This document shows, piece by piece, positions 51,194 through 58,757 of a stretch of 64,000 nucleotides of DNA. The stretch is from Cellulomonas persica (GTDB taxonomy: Bacteria > Actinomycetota > Actinomycetes > Actinomycetales > Cellulomonadaceae): positions 62,001 through 126,000 of the forward strand of contig NZ_BJUA01000003.1 of NCBI RefSeq assembly GCF_007989825.1. Direction: 5' to 3'. A model generated the notes under the pieces. The model saw only the letters and a program-made list of their open reading frames with translations, made no database searches and was not told the origin of the DNA. The translations under genes and the position numbers were made by a program. The stretch's first letter is position 1. Each line of letters begins with the position of its first letter.

Positions 51194-51619
51194 GTGTCCC
51201 AGGTCCTCGACCTCCCCGTCCGCGCGACGCCGCTGCTCGGCGACGCCCCCACGCCCGACGAGGTGCCCGCCGGCGCACCCGTCGACGACGTCGTCGTCGT
51301 GTTCGAACGCAACGTCCCGGTCGCGGGCGGCTCGTTCCACGCGCGCGTCGCGCATGGGCCGGCCCGACCGGGTGACGCGCGGGTCGCCGAGCTCACGGGG
51401 GTCTGGGCGGTCCCCGGGCGTCGTCGCCGCGACCGGATCCGGCGCGCCCTGGCGGCGCTCGAGTCGAGCGCCGCGACCGCGGGGTTCGCGCGGCTGCAGG
51501 TCGCCGTGGACCCGGCGCGCACGGACGCGCTCGCGCTGCTGCGCGAGCGTCGCTTCACGCTGGTCACGACCCCCGACGAGCCGTCGAGCGAGGTCGAGCT
51601 GGAGAAGCGGCTCGCGTGA
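51194..51619 (+). CDS. GNAT-like N-acetyltransferase
   Basis: 141 aa from the GTG behind GAGGAG; another GTG lies 18 bases upstream. Strand-helix order fits GNAT: AGGSFHARV, VAELTGVWAVPGRRRRDRIRRALAALESSAATAG, FARLQVAVDPAR, ALALLRERRFTLV. The acetyl-CoA loop lacks the usual Gly residues (RRRRDRIRRAL where R/QxxGxG/A is expected), so activity is doubtful. Its last 56 bp overlap the end of the AlkA-like gene on the other strand. Confidence 0.6.
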   Translation: MSQVLDLPVRATPLLGDAPTPDEVPAGAPVDDVVVVFERNVPVAGGSFHARVAHGPARPGDARVAELTGVWAVPGRRRRDRIRRALAALESSAATAGFARLQVAVDPARTDALALLRERRFTLVTTPDEPSSEVELEKRLA

Positions 51620-52532
51620 GCCGCGCGAGCACCGTCCCGGACCACAGGTGCTGGGCGGCGTACGCGCGCCACGGCGACCACGCCCGCGCGCGGGCCTCGA
51701 CGTCGCGCGGCTTGTCCAGGCCGAGCGCCTGACGCAGCACCAGGTCGCCTGCGGGCAGCACGTCGCGAAGACCCGTGGCCCGCAGCGCGAGGTAGTCGGC
51801 GGTCCACGGCCCGATCCCGGGCAGCGCCAGCAGGCGTGCGCGGGTGCCCGCCGGGTCGTCCGTCGCGTGCAGGTCGAGCCCGTCGGCGCACGCGCGCGCG
51901 AGTCCGACGAGCGTGCGCGACCGGCTCGCGGGGACGCGCAGGGCCGCGCGCAGCTCGCCGGGGTCCGCGTCCGCGATCTGCGCGGCCGTGGGGAAGAGGG
52001 TGAGCCCACCGGCGTGCACGGTCCCGAGCGCCTGGGCGAGCCGCCCGGTGAACGTGCGTGCCGCGGCGAGCGAGACCTGCTGCCCGAGCACCGTCTGCGC
52101 GGCGACCTCGATCGCGTCGACGTGTCCCGGCACGCGCAGGCGCGGGCGTGCGGCGACGAACGGTGCGAGCACCTCGTCGTCGCGCAGGTGCGACACGGCG
52201 TCCGCCAGGTCGTCCGCCAGCCCGAACCACCGCGCGAGCAGCTCGCGCACCTGCTCCTGCGTCCACCCCGCGCGGCCGCTCGCCGTCGGCACGACGTGGG
52301 CGCGGACCTCGTCGTCCGCGAGGTGCACGACGAGGCGCCCGACGCCGCCGTCGCCGTCCGGGACCAGCCGCTCGACGGTGCCGACGGCCGGGTCGGCCGG
52401 GTCGGTCGTCAGGAGCTCGACGCCCGGGACCACGTGCGTCGCGAGGTAGGCGAGCGTCGCGGCCGCGTCGAACGGCACTCGCACGACCAGCGTCGTGGAC
52501 GTCGGCGGGGGAGCGGCGGCGGGTGGCGTCAT
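51564..52532 (-). CDS. alkA: DNA-3-methyladenine glycosylase, AlkA type
   Basis: 322 aa. N-terminal AlkA_N-like beta domain (about 10-100), then the HhH-GPD core: VAAQTVLGQQVSLAAARTFTGRLA, hairpin LPGIGPWTADYLALR and the catalytic Asp in LPAGDLVLRQALG, as in AlkA. It ends with WSPWRAYAAQHLW, the C-terminal helix of the family. Removes alkylated bases in base-excision repair. It has a TACGGT box 8 bases before the ATG. No Ada regulator gene is adjacent. Confidence 0.9.
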   Translation of the reverse strand: MTPPAAAPPPTSTTLVVRVPFDAAATLAYLATHVVPGVELLTTDPADPAVGTVERLVPDGDGGVGRLVVHLADDEVRAHVVPTASGRAGWTQEQVRELLARWFGLADDLADAVSHLRDDEVLAPFVAARPRLRVPGHVDAIEVAAQTVLGQQVSLAAARTFTGRLAQALGTVHAGGLTLFPTAAQIADADPGELRAALRVPASRSRTLVGLARACADGLDLHATDDPAGTRARLLALPGIGPWTADYLALRATGLRDVLPAGDLVLRQALGLDKPRDVEARARAWSPWRAYAAQHLWSGTVLARLTRAASPARPRSTARRGS

Positions 52533-52540
52533 GGTTCGTC

Positions 52541-52564
52541 ACCGTAGCTGGGGGGTCCTACGGT
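52541..52564. promoter_or_regulatory. Compact divergent promoters with near-leaderless starts
   Basis: Two TACGGT boxes point outward: on the minus strand at 52546-52541, 8 bases before the alkA ATG, and on the plus strand at 52559-52564, 6 bases before the next GTG. The two promoters share 38 bp, so their use is probably linked or mutually exclusive. Confidence 0.65.
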
Positions 52565-52570
52565 GGGCCC

Positions 52571-53128
52571 GTGCCCGTCGACCCCGCGCCGCGTGACCCG
52601 ATGCCCACGGACCCCTTGCGACCGGACCGTGACGCACCGGACCCGATGCGTCATGCGTACGGCTCGCCGACGGCGACGGTGACCATCGTCGAGTTCGGCG
52701 ACCTCGAGTGCCCGCACTGCCGCGCGGCCGCGCCCGTGCTGCGCGAGGTCGTCGAGGACTCGGGCGGTCGCGTGCGTCTGGTGTGGCGGCACTTCCCGCT
52801 GTTCGAGATCCACCCGCACGCGCTCACCGCGGCGCTCGCGGCCGAGGCGTTCGCGGCGCACGGTCGCTTCTGGGACCTGCACGACGCGGCGTTCGCGCAC
52901 CAGGACCGCCTCGCGGACCCGGACCTGCGCAGGTACGCGAGCGACGCGGGGATCGATCCCGACGAGGTCGTCGGCGAGGCGGTGCAACGCTGGGCGCCCG
53001 CGGTCGAGGCCGACTACCTCGACGGCCTGGCCCACGACGTCGCCGGCACCCCGACGCTGTTCGTCGACGGCACCCGCTACACCGGCCCGATCACCGCCCC
53101 CGCCCTGCGCACCGCGACGTCCGGCTGA
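52571..53128 (+). CDS. DsbA-family thioredoxin-fold protein
   Basis: 185 aa, GTG start 6 bases behind TACGGT and no Shine-Dalgarno. After a Pro/Asp-rich N-terminus the thioredoxin fold begins: VTIVEFGDLECPHCRAAAPVLREVV with the CPHC redox pair, VWRHFPLFEIHPHALTAALAAEA, helical insertion, then cis-Pro in GTPTLFVDGTRYTG. No signal peptide, so cytoplasmic; proteins of this type are often fused or linked to NhaA, which lies 0.9 kb away on the other strand. Confidence 0.87.
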   Translation: MPVDPAPRDPMPTDPLRPDRDAPDPMRHAYGSPTATVTIVEFGDLECPHCRAAAPVLREVVEDSGGRVRLVWRHFPLFEIHPHALTAALAAEAFAAHGRFWDLHDAAFAHQDRLADPDLRRYASDAGIDPDEVVGEAVQRWAPAVEADYLDGLAHDVAGTPTLFVDGTRYTGPITAPALRTATSG

Positions 53129-53197
53129 CCACCCGGTAGCCGTGCCGGCGCCCTCGGCTGCGTGCGCCGCGACCCGGCGTGGCAGGGTGGGCGGGTG

Positions 53198-54001
53198 ATG
53201 CGGACGGCGTTGGTGACGGGGGCGGGCAGGGGCATCGGGCGCGGGATCGCCCTCGGGCTGGCGCGTGCGGGGTACGACGTGGCGGTCGTCGGCCGGACCC
53301 GCGCGCACCTCGACGACACGGCGGCGGAGATCGCGCGGGAGGCGCCCGCGGCCACGGTCGTCGTGGCGGCTGCGGACCTCGTCGATGCGACGGAGGTGGC
53401 CGACGCGGTGGCACGCGCCGAGGACGGCCTCGGTGCGATCGGCCTCGTCGTCAACAACGCCGGCGTGATCGAGCACGACGAGACGGACTTCGCGTCCGAC
53501 GACGTCGAGGACGCCTGGCGTGTCGTCGAGACGAACGTGCGCGGCCCGATGCTCGTCGCGCACGCCGTGCTCCCCGCGATGCTCGCGCGCGGCGAGGGAC
53601 GGCTCCTGCAGGTCAACTCGGGCTCGGGCTACAACCTGCAGACGTCGTACACGGGCTACGGCATCAGCAAGGGCGCGCTCGGCCGGCTCACGGCGCTGCT
53701 CGACGCGCAGTACCGCGACCGCGGCATCCGCACGCTCGACCTCGCGCCGGGCGTCGTGGCGACGGACATGACCGCCGCGATGCCCGTGCACGCCGACCGC
53801 ACGGCGTGGACGTCGGTCGACGAGGTCGTCGCGCTGGTCCGCGCGTTCGGCGACGGCGAGCTCGACGCGTTGTCCGGCCGGTTCGTGCGTGCCGGTGCGG
53901 ACACGGTCGAGTCGCTGCAGGCCGCCGCCGAGGTGATCGTGCGCGAGGACGCGCGTCGGTTCCGTGTCCCGGCCTACGGCGCCGACGACCCGCTGGCCTG
54001 A
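53198..54001 (+). CDS. Short-chain dehydrogenase/reductase
   Basis: 267 aa. Rossmann TGAGRGIGRGI, NNAGV, catalytic Ser in QVNSGSGYN and YGISK (Tyr, Lys), then LAPGVVATDM. NAD(P)-dependent; substrate unknown. Start ATG chosen over the adjacent GTG because of spacing to GGTGGG. Its last 28 bp overlap the nhaA end on the opposite strand. Confidence 0.85.
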   Translation: MRTALVTGAGRGIGRGIALGLARAGYDVAVVGRTRAHLDDTAAEIAREAPAATVVVAAADLVDATEVADAVARAEDGLGAIGLVVNNAGVIEHDETDFASDDVEDAWRVVETNVRGPMLVAHAVLPAMLARGEGRLLQVNSGSGYNLQTSYTGYGISKGALGRLTALLDAQYRDRGIRTLDLAPGVVATDMTAAMPVHADRTAWTSVDEVVALVRAFGDGELDALSGRFVRAGADTVESLQAAAEVIVREDARRFRVPAYGADDPLA

Positions 54002-55479
54002 CCGCCGGCGCCGGACGCCTCGTCGTCCAGGTCCGTGACCGACGCCGACTCTGCGGACGCCGAGCCCACAGACGCCGAGCCCCCGGACGCCGCGCCGGAC
54101 GACTCCGGGGCACGCCAGGGGAGCGGCGGGAGTGAGGTCGGCGCCTCGCGCGGCGGCGAGCACAGCGGGAGCCGCTCGCCGAGCCAGCGCAGCAGGACCG
54201 AGCCTGTCGCGGCGGCCAGCAACGACCCGGCGAGGATGCCGACCTTCGCCTGGCCCAGGTGCTCCTCGTCGTCGAACGCGAGCTCGGCGATGAACAGCGA
54301 GATCGTGAACCCGATGCCCGCGAGCACGGCGCCACCGAGCAGGTGCCCGTAGCGCACGCGTCCGGGCAGGTCGCCCATGCCGAGCCGGATCGCGATCGTG
54401 GACGCGCCGCTGATGCCGATCGCGTTGCCGACGACGAGTCCGACGACGACCGCGATGGTCAGGCGGGAGCGGGCGGCGTCGGCGAGCGACTCCGCGTCGA
54501 GCCGGACGCCCGCGTTCGCCAGACCGAACAGCGGCACGACGACGAACGCGCTCCAGGGGTGCAGCATGCGCTGCAGCCGGTCACCCGCGGGGACGGCCGC
54601 GCGCGCGGCGAGCTCGGCGAGGCGCTCGCGGTCCGCCGTGGTCTCCTCGACGAGGTCACGCGCGTACCAGCGCACGGCCTCGACGTCCTCGCGACGGGGT
54701 GCGGTCGCCGGCACGACCAGCCCGACGGCCACTCCCGCGAGCGTCGCGTGCACGCCGGAGGCCTGCACCGCGACCCACAGCGCCACGCCGCACAGCACGT
54801 ACGGCAGGAGCCGCCACACGCGCAGCCAGCGCAGGACGAGCATCGCGACGACGAGCGAGCCCGCGACGCCGAGTGCGATCAGGTCGACGTCGTCGGTGTA
54901 GAAGACGGCCATGACGGTGATCGCGCCGATGTCGTCGACGATCGCGAGCGTCAGCAGGAACAGCCGCAGCCGGTCGGGGCACGCCGGCCCGAACAGCGCG
55001 AGGATCCCGACGAGGAACGCGGTGTCGGTCGACATCACCACGCCCCACCCGTGCCGCACGTCGGTGCCCGCCGTGATCGCGAGGAACAGCAGCACCGGCA
55101 CGACGAGCCCGCCGAGCGCCCCCATCGCGGGCACGGCGACGCTGCGCCGGTCGCGCAGCTCACCACGCGTCGCCTCGCGGCTGATCTCGAGCCCGACGAC
55201 GGTGAAGAACACGGCCATCGCCGCGTCGTTGACCCAGCCGTGCAGCGTCAGGTCGAGCGACCAGTCGCCCACGTGCAGCCCCGCGGTGGTGTCCCACAGC
55301 GCGTGGTAGGCCGACTCCCAGGGGGAGTTGACCCACACGAGGGCGATGACGGTCGCGGCGAGCAGCACGAGGGCCGACCCGGCCTCGGTGCGCAGGAAGT
55401 CCCGCACGTTCGGCGTCAGGGACGGCACGCGGACGCGCAGCGCCGGCCCGACGCTCGTGCTGGTCGAGCTCGCCGTCAC
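53974..55479 (-). CDS. nhaA: Na+/H+ antiporter NhaA
   Basis: 501 aa. GTG start overlapping the PPK2 stop (GTGA). Twelve helices span about 20-440. The ion-binding pair is present in LTLAIVDDIGAITVMAVFY. GWVNDAAMAVFFTVVGLEI, STDTAFLVGILALFG, FGLANAGVRL and GGAVLAGIGFTISLFIAELAF are NhaA signatures. A Ser/Gly/Ala-rich tail of about 45 residues after 455 is unusual and probably disordered. Exports sodium in exchange for protons. Confidence 0.95.
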   Translation of the reverse strand: MTASSTSTSVGPALRVRVPSLTPNVRDFLRTEAGSALVLLAATVIALVWVNSPWESAYHALWDTTAGLHVGDWSLDLTLHGWVNDAAMAVFFTVVGLEISREATRGELRDRRSVAVPAMGALGGLVVPVLLFLAITAGTDVRHGWGVVMSTDTAFLVGILALFGPACPDRLRLFLLTLAIVDDIGAITVMAVFYTDDVDLIALGVAGSLVVAMLVLRWLRVWRLLPYVLCGVALWVAVQASGVHATLAGVAVGLVVPATAPRREDVEAVRWYARDLVEETTADRERLAELAARAAVPAGDRLQRMLHPWSAFVVVPLFGLANAGVRLDAESLADAARSRLTIAVVVGLVVGNAIGISGASTIAIRLGMGDLPGRVRYGHLLGGAVLAGIGFTISLFIAELAFDDEEHLGQAKVGILAGSLLAAATGSVLLRWLGERLPLCSPPREAPTSLPPLPWRAPESSGAASGGSASVGSASAESASVTDLDDEASGAGGQASGSSAP

Positions 55480-56333
55480 AGGTCGCGTTCGGCGTCGCCG
55501 CGCAGGGAGGCGACGTGGTCCGGCACGTAGGTGGACAGCTCGCGCGGTGGGCGCTCGTAGCCGGAGGACGGTGCGGGGCGGTCGGGCAGGACGACCTTCT
55601 CGTGCGGCACGTCCGTGTACGGGATCGTCGACAGCAGGTGCGCGATCATGTTGAGCCTCGCGTGCTTCTTGATGTCGCTCTCGACCACGAACCAGGGGCT
55701 CGCGGGCACGTCGGTGTGGACCATCATCTCGTCCTTGGCCCGCGAGTAGTCCTCCCACTTGGAGATCGACTGCAGGTCGGTGGTGGACAGCTTCCACTGG
55801 CGCAGCGGGTCGGCGAGGCGGGAGCGGAACCGCCGGAGCTGTTCCTCGTCCGAGACCGAGAACCAGTACTTGCGCAGCAGGATCCCGTCCTCGACGAGCA
55901 TCTGCTCGAAGATCGGGGTCTGGCGCATGAACGTCGCGTACTCCTGCGGCGTGCAGTACCCCATGACGCGTTCGACGCCCGCGCGGTTGTACCAGGAGCG
56001 GTCGAACAGCACGATCTCGCCAGCGGCGGGCAGCTGCGCGACGTAGCGCTGGTAGTACCACTGCGTCTTCTCGCGCTCGGTGGGCGTGGGCAGCGCGGCG
56101 ATGCGCGCGGTGCGCGGTGAGAGGTACTCGGAGATCCGCTTGATCGTGCCGCCCTTGCCGGCTGCGTCGCGGCCCTCGAACACCACCGCGATGCGCGCCC
56201 CGGTGGCCCTGGTCCACTCCTGGACCTTGACGAGCTCGGTCTGCAGGCGGAACAGCTCGGCCTCGTAGACCGCGTCCGGGATCTTCTGGGCGGCGCGGCC
56301 CGCCTTCTTCGCCTTCTTCCCCTTCGTCCCCAT
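55476..56333 (-). CDS. ppk2: Polyphosphate kinase 2 (class I PPK2)
   Basis: 285 aa. A Lys-rich N-terminus (1-17) precedes the PPK2 core: VVFEGRDAAGKGGTIKRISEYLSPR (Walker A and lid-near Arg), QWYYQRYVAQLPAAGEIVLFDRSWYNRAGVERVMGY (Walker B DRSWYNRAGVE), RFRSRLADPLRQWKLSTTDLQSISKWEDYSRAKDEM. Single domain, so class I: it phosphorylates nucleoside diphosphates with polyphosphate. Overlaps nhaA by 4 bp, an operon linking energy stores and ion homeostasis. Confidence 0.95.
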   Translation of the reverse strand: MGTKGKKAKKAGRAAQKIPDAVYEAELFRLQTELVKVQEWTRATGARIAVVFEGRDAAGKGGTIKRISEYLSPRTARIAALPTPTEREKTQWYYQRYVAQLPAAGEIVLFDRSWYNRAGVERVMGYCTPQEYATFMRQTPIFEQMLVEDGILLRKYWFSVSDEEQLRRFRSRLADPLRQWKLSTTDLQSISKWEDYSRAKDEMMVHTDVPASPWFVVESDIKKHARLNMIAHLLSTIPYTDVPHEKVVLPDRPAPSSGYERPPRELSTYVPDHVASLRGDAERDL

Positions 56334-56527
56334 GTCGGGACGCTACCGCGCCGCACGCGTGCGGTCGCCGGGAGTCGAGGACGAGGCACCTGGGCGCGGT
56401 CCGTCGCGCGGGCGCGGGCGACGACGAGGCGTGACCGGCGGCCGCCGGCGGCGACGCCGTCGATGCGTCGCAGGTGCGTGCCGAGACGATCGCGCGCGCC
56501 GCAGATGCGGCCCTAGAGTGGGGTCCC

Positions 56528-56932
56528 GTGACGCACTATCGGATCAGCGAGGCCGCCGAGCTGCTCGGCGTCAGCGACGACACCGTGCGCCGGTGGGTCG
56601 ACGCCGGTGCGCTGCCCGCGACGACGGATGCCGCGGGACGCGCCGCGATCGTCGGTGCCGACCTCGCCGCGTTCGCGGTCGAGCGCGCGGCTGCGCCCGA
56701 CGACCCCGCGGCGCACCGCTCGTCGGCGCGCAACCGGTTCTCGGGGCTCGTCACCGCGATCACGGCCGACACCGTGATGGCGCAGGTCGAGCTCCAGTGC
56801 GGGCCGTTCCGCGTCGTCTCGCTCATGTCCAGCGAGGCGGTGCGGGAGCTCGGGCTCGAGGTCGGCTCGCGCGCCTCGGCGGTCGTCAAGGCGACGACGG
56901 TCGTCGTGGAGACCACCAGCGGGGTGCGGTGA
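56528..56932 (+). CDS. HTH plus Mop (molybdate-binding) domain regulator
   Basis: 134 aa. GTG start with a TAGAGT box 8 bases upstream. Residues 3-50 form an excisionase/MerR-type helix-turn-helix (YRISEAAELLGVSDDTVRRWVDAGALP), and residues 67-130 a TOBE/Mop domain (RNRFSGLVTAITADTVMAQVELQCGPFRVVSLMSSEAVRELGLEVGSRASAVVKATTVVVE). Such proteins bind molybdate and regulate mod genes, though the ModE fold is different. It overlaps modA by 4 bp. Confidence 0.88.
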   Translation: MTHYRISEAAELLGVSDDTVRRWVDAGALPATTDAAGRAAIVGADLAAFAVERAAAPDDPAAHRSSARNRFSGLVTAITADTVMAQVELQCGPFRVVSLMSSEAVRELGLEVGSRASAVVKATTVVVETTSGVR

Positions 56933-57786
56933 GGCGGCGTACGGTCGCAGGCGCCGCGCTCGGCCCTGTGCTCGCGGTCGCGCCCGTGCTTGCGGTCGCG
57001 CTCGCCGCGGTACTCGCGGGGTGCGGCTCGTCGTCCGCGCCCGCCGGGGGTGCGCCGGCGTCGTCGGCCGGGGCCGGTCACGCGCCGGGCGGTGAGCTGA
57101 CCGTGTTCGCCGCTGCGTCCCTCGAGCCCGTGATCGACGAGCTCGCGGCCGCGTTCACCGCCCAGCACCCGGGTGTGACGTTCGCGCGCGTGACGTACGA
57201 CGGCTCCTCGACGCTCGCGACGCAGCTCGTCGAGGGTGCGCATGCCGACGTCCTGGTCACGGCCGATCCCGCGAGCATGCAGACGGTGGCCGACGCCGGG
57301 CTGGTCGACGGCGAGCCCGCCGTCGTCGCCACCAACACGCTGCAGATCGTCGTGCCGGCGGGCAACCCGGACGGCCTGACCTCGCTCGCGGACCTGGCGG
57401 CGCTGTCCGCGCACGGCGGCAAGGTCGTGGTCTGCGCGGCGCAGGTGCCGTGCGGCGCGTCCGCCGCGAGCGTCCTGGAGTCCGCCGGCGTGACCCTCGT
57501 GCCCGCGAGCCTCGAGCAGAACGTCACCGCCGTGCTCACCAAGGTGACCGCGGGGGAGGCCGACGCGGGCCTCGTGTACCGCACGGACGTACTCAAGGCC
57601 GGCGACGCCGTCGAGGGCGTCGACTTCACCGAGTCGTCCGAGGCCGTCAACGCCTACCCGGCTGCGGTGCTGACCGACGTCACGGCCCCGGCCGTCGCGC
57701 GTGCGTTCGTCGACTTCCTCGTCTCGCGCGAGGGCCAGACCCTCCTGGCCGCGCGAGGCTTCGCCCCGCCCTCCGAGGCGGGCTGA
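56929..57786 (+). CDS. modA: Molybdate-binding lipoprotein ModA
   Basis: 285 aa, GTG start overlapping the regulator's stop. A basic start and hydrophobic core lead to lipobox VLAGC (Cys25). Then the ModA fold: LTVFAAASLEPVIDELAAAF, VTYDGSSTLATQLVEGAHADVLVTADPASM, VVPAGNPDGLTSLADLA, VVCAAQVPCG, VLTKVTAGEADAGLVYRTDV, YPAAVL. Oxyanion-binding Ser residues are in AAASLEP and YDGSSTL. Captures molybdate or tungstate outside the cell for ModBC. Confidence 0.93.
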   Translation: MRRRTVAGAALGPVLAVAPVLAVALAAVLAGCGSSSAPAGGAPASSAGAGHAPGGELTVFAAASLEPVIDELAAAFTAQHPGVTFARVTYDGSSTLATQLVEGAHADVLVTADPASMQTVADAGLVDGEPAVVATNTLQIVVPAGNPDGLTSLADLAALSAHGGKVVVCAAQVPCGASAASVLESAGVTLVPASLEQNVTAVLTKVTAGEADAGLVYRTDVLKAGDAVEGVDFTESSEAVNAYPAAVLTDVTAPAVARAFVDFLVSREGQTLLAARGFAPPSEAG

Positions 57787-57789
57787 CCG

Positions 57790-57942
57790 ATGCCGCGCCC
57801 TGCCCCGACCGCAGCAGCCCCGACCGCACCTGCACCGATCGCATCCGCACCGATCGCATCCGCACCGACCGCATCCGTCCCGACGGCGCCCGCCCCGACG
57901 CCTCGCTGCGCGACGGCCGGACGTGCGAGGGGGCGCAGGTGA
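57790..57942 (+). CDS. Small Pro/Ala-rich ORF coupled to modB
   Basis: 50 codons from an ATG three bases after the modA stop; its TGA overlaps the modB GTG (GTGA). The peptide is low-complexity, starting MPRPAPTAAAP, with repeated APIAS units from a 15-bp DNA repeat (57833-57892) and a basic end. No Shine-Dalgarno of its own. May serve only to carry ribosomes from modA to modB. Coding status uncertain. Confidence 0.4.
   Translation: MPRPAPTAAAPTAPAPIASAPIASAPTASVPTAPAPTPRCATAGRARGRR
57833..57892. repeat. 15-bp tandem repeat between modA and modB
   Basis: CACCGATCGCATCCG twice exactly (57833-57847, 57848-57862), once with one change (57863-57877), and a degenerate fourth copy (57878-57892). 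The unit length is a multiple of three, so the repeat stays in frame in the small ORF. Confidence 0.85.
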
Positions 57943-58757
57943 CGACGACGAGCGTGCGCGGGCCGGGCGCGCCGCGGCTGCTGTGGCTGCCCGCCGCGCT
58001 CGCGGTCGGACTGCTGGTGATGCCGGTCGTCGCGCTCGTCGTGCGCGCGAGCTGGGCCACGCTGCCCGAGGACGTGTCGTCGCAGGCCGCGCGTCAGGCG
58101 CTCGCGCTGTCGCTCGGCACGTCGCTCGCCGCGACCGCGTGCTGCCTCGTGCTCGGGGTCCCGCTGGCCCTGGTGCTCGCCCGCGCGACGGGCTGGGCCG
58201 CCGACGTGCTGCGCGCCCTGGTCACGCTGCCGCTCGTGCTGCCGCCGACCGTCGGCGGCATCGCGCTGCTCTACCTGCTCGGCCGACGCGGGCTCGTCGG
58301 GCGCTCGTTGGACGCGTGGTTCGGCGTGACGATCCCGTTCACGACGACGGCGGTGGTGATCGCGCAGGTGTTCGTCGCGATGCCGTTCCTGGTGCTGGGG
58401 CTCGAAGGCGCGCTGCGGACGGCCGGCACGCGGTTCGAGACCGTCGCGGCGACGCTCGGCGCGGGGCGCTGGACCACGCTGCGGCGCGTGACGCTGCCGC
58501 TCGCGGCACCCGGGCTGCTGGCCGGGACGGTGCTGTGCTTCGCGCGGGCGCTCGGCGAGTTCGGCGCCACCGCCCTGTTCGCGGGGAACACGCCGGGCGT
58601 CACGCAGACCATGCCGCTGGCGATCTACGCAGCCTTCAACGGCGCGGGCGTGACGCAGGGCGCCGCGGTCGCGCTGTCGTTGCTGCTCGTCGTCGCGGCC
58701 GTCGCGGTGCTGCTCGTCGCCCGCGCATGGCGACCGGGCCGGATGGCGGGCGCATGA
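57939..58757 (+). CDS. modB: Molybdate ABC permease ModB
   Basis: 272 aa, GTG behind AGGGGG. Six membrane helices. PLVLPPTVGGIALLYLLGRRGLVG and VFVAMPFLVLGLEGALR, the loop FETVAATLGAGRWTTLRRVTLPLAAPGLLAGTVLCFARALGEFGATALFAGN (EAA-type coupling motif) are ModB hallmarks. It overlaps modC by 4 bp. The channel of the molybdate importer. Confidence 0.94.
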   Translation: MTTTSVRGPGAPRLLWLPAALAVGLLVMPVVALVVRASWATLPEDVSSQAARQALALSLGTSLAATACCLVLGVPLALVLARATGWAADVLRALVTLPLVLPPTVGGIALLYLLGRRGLVGRSLDAWFGVTIPFTTTAVVIAQVFVAMPFLVLGLEGALRTAGTRFETVAATLGAGRWTTLRRVTLPLAAPGLLAGTVLCFARALGEFGATALFAGNTPGVTQTMPLAIYAAFNGAGVTQGAAVALSLLLVVAAVAVLLVARAWRPGRMAGA

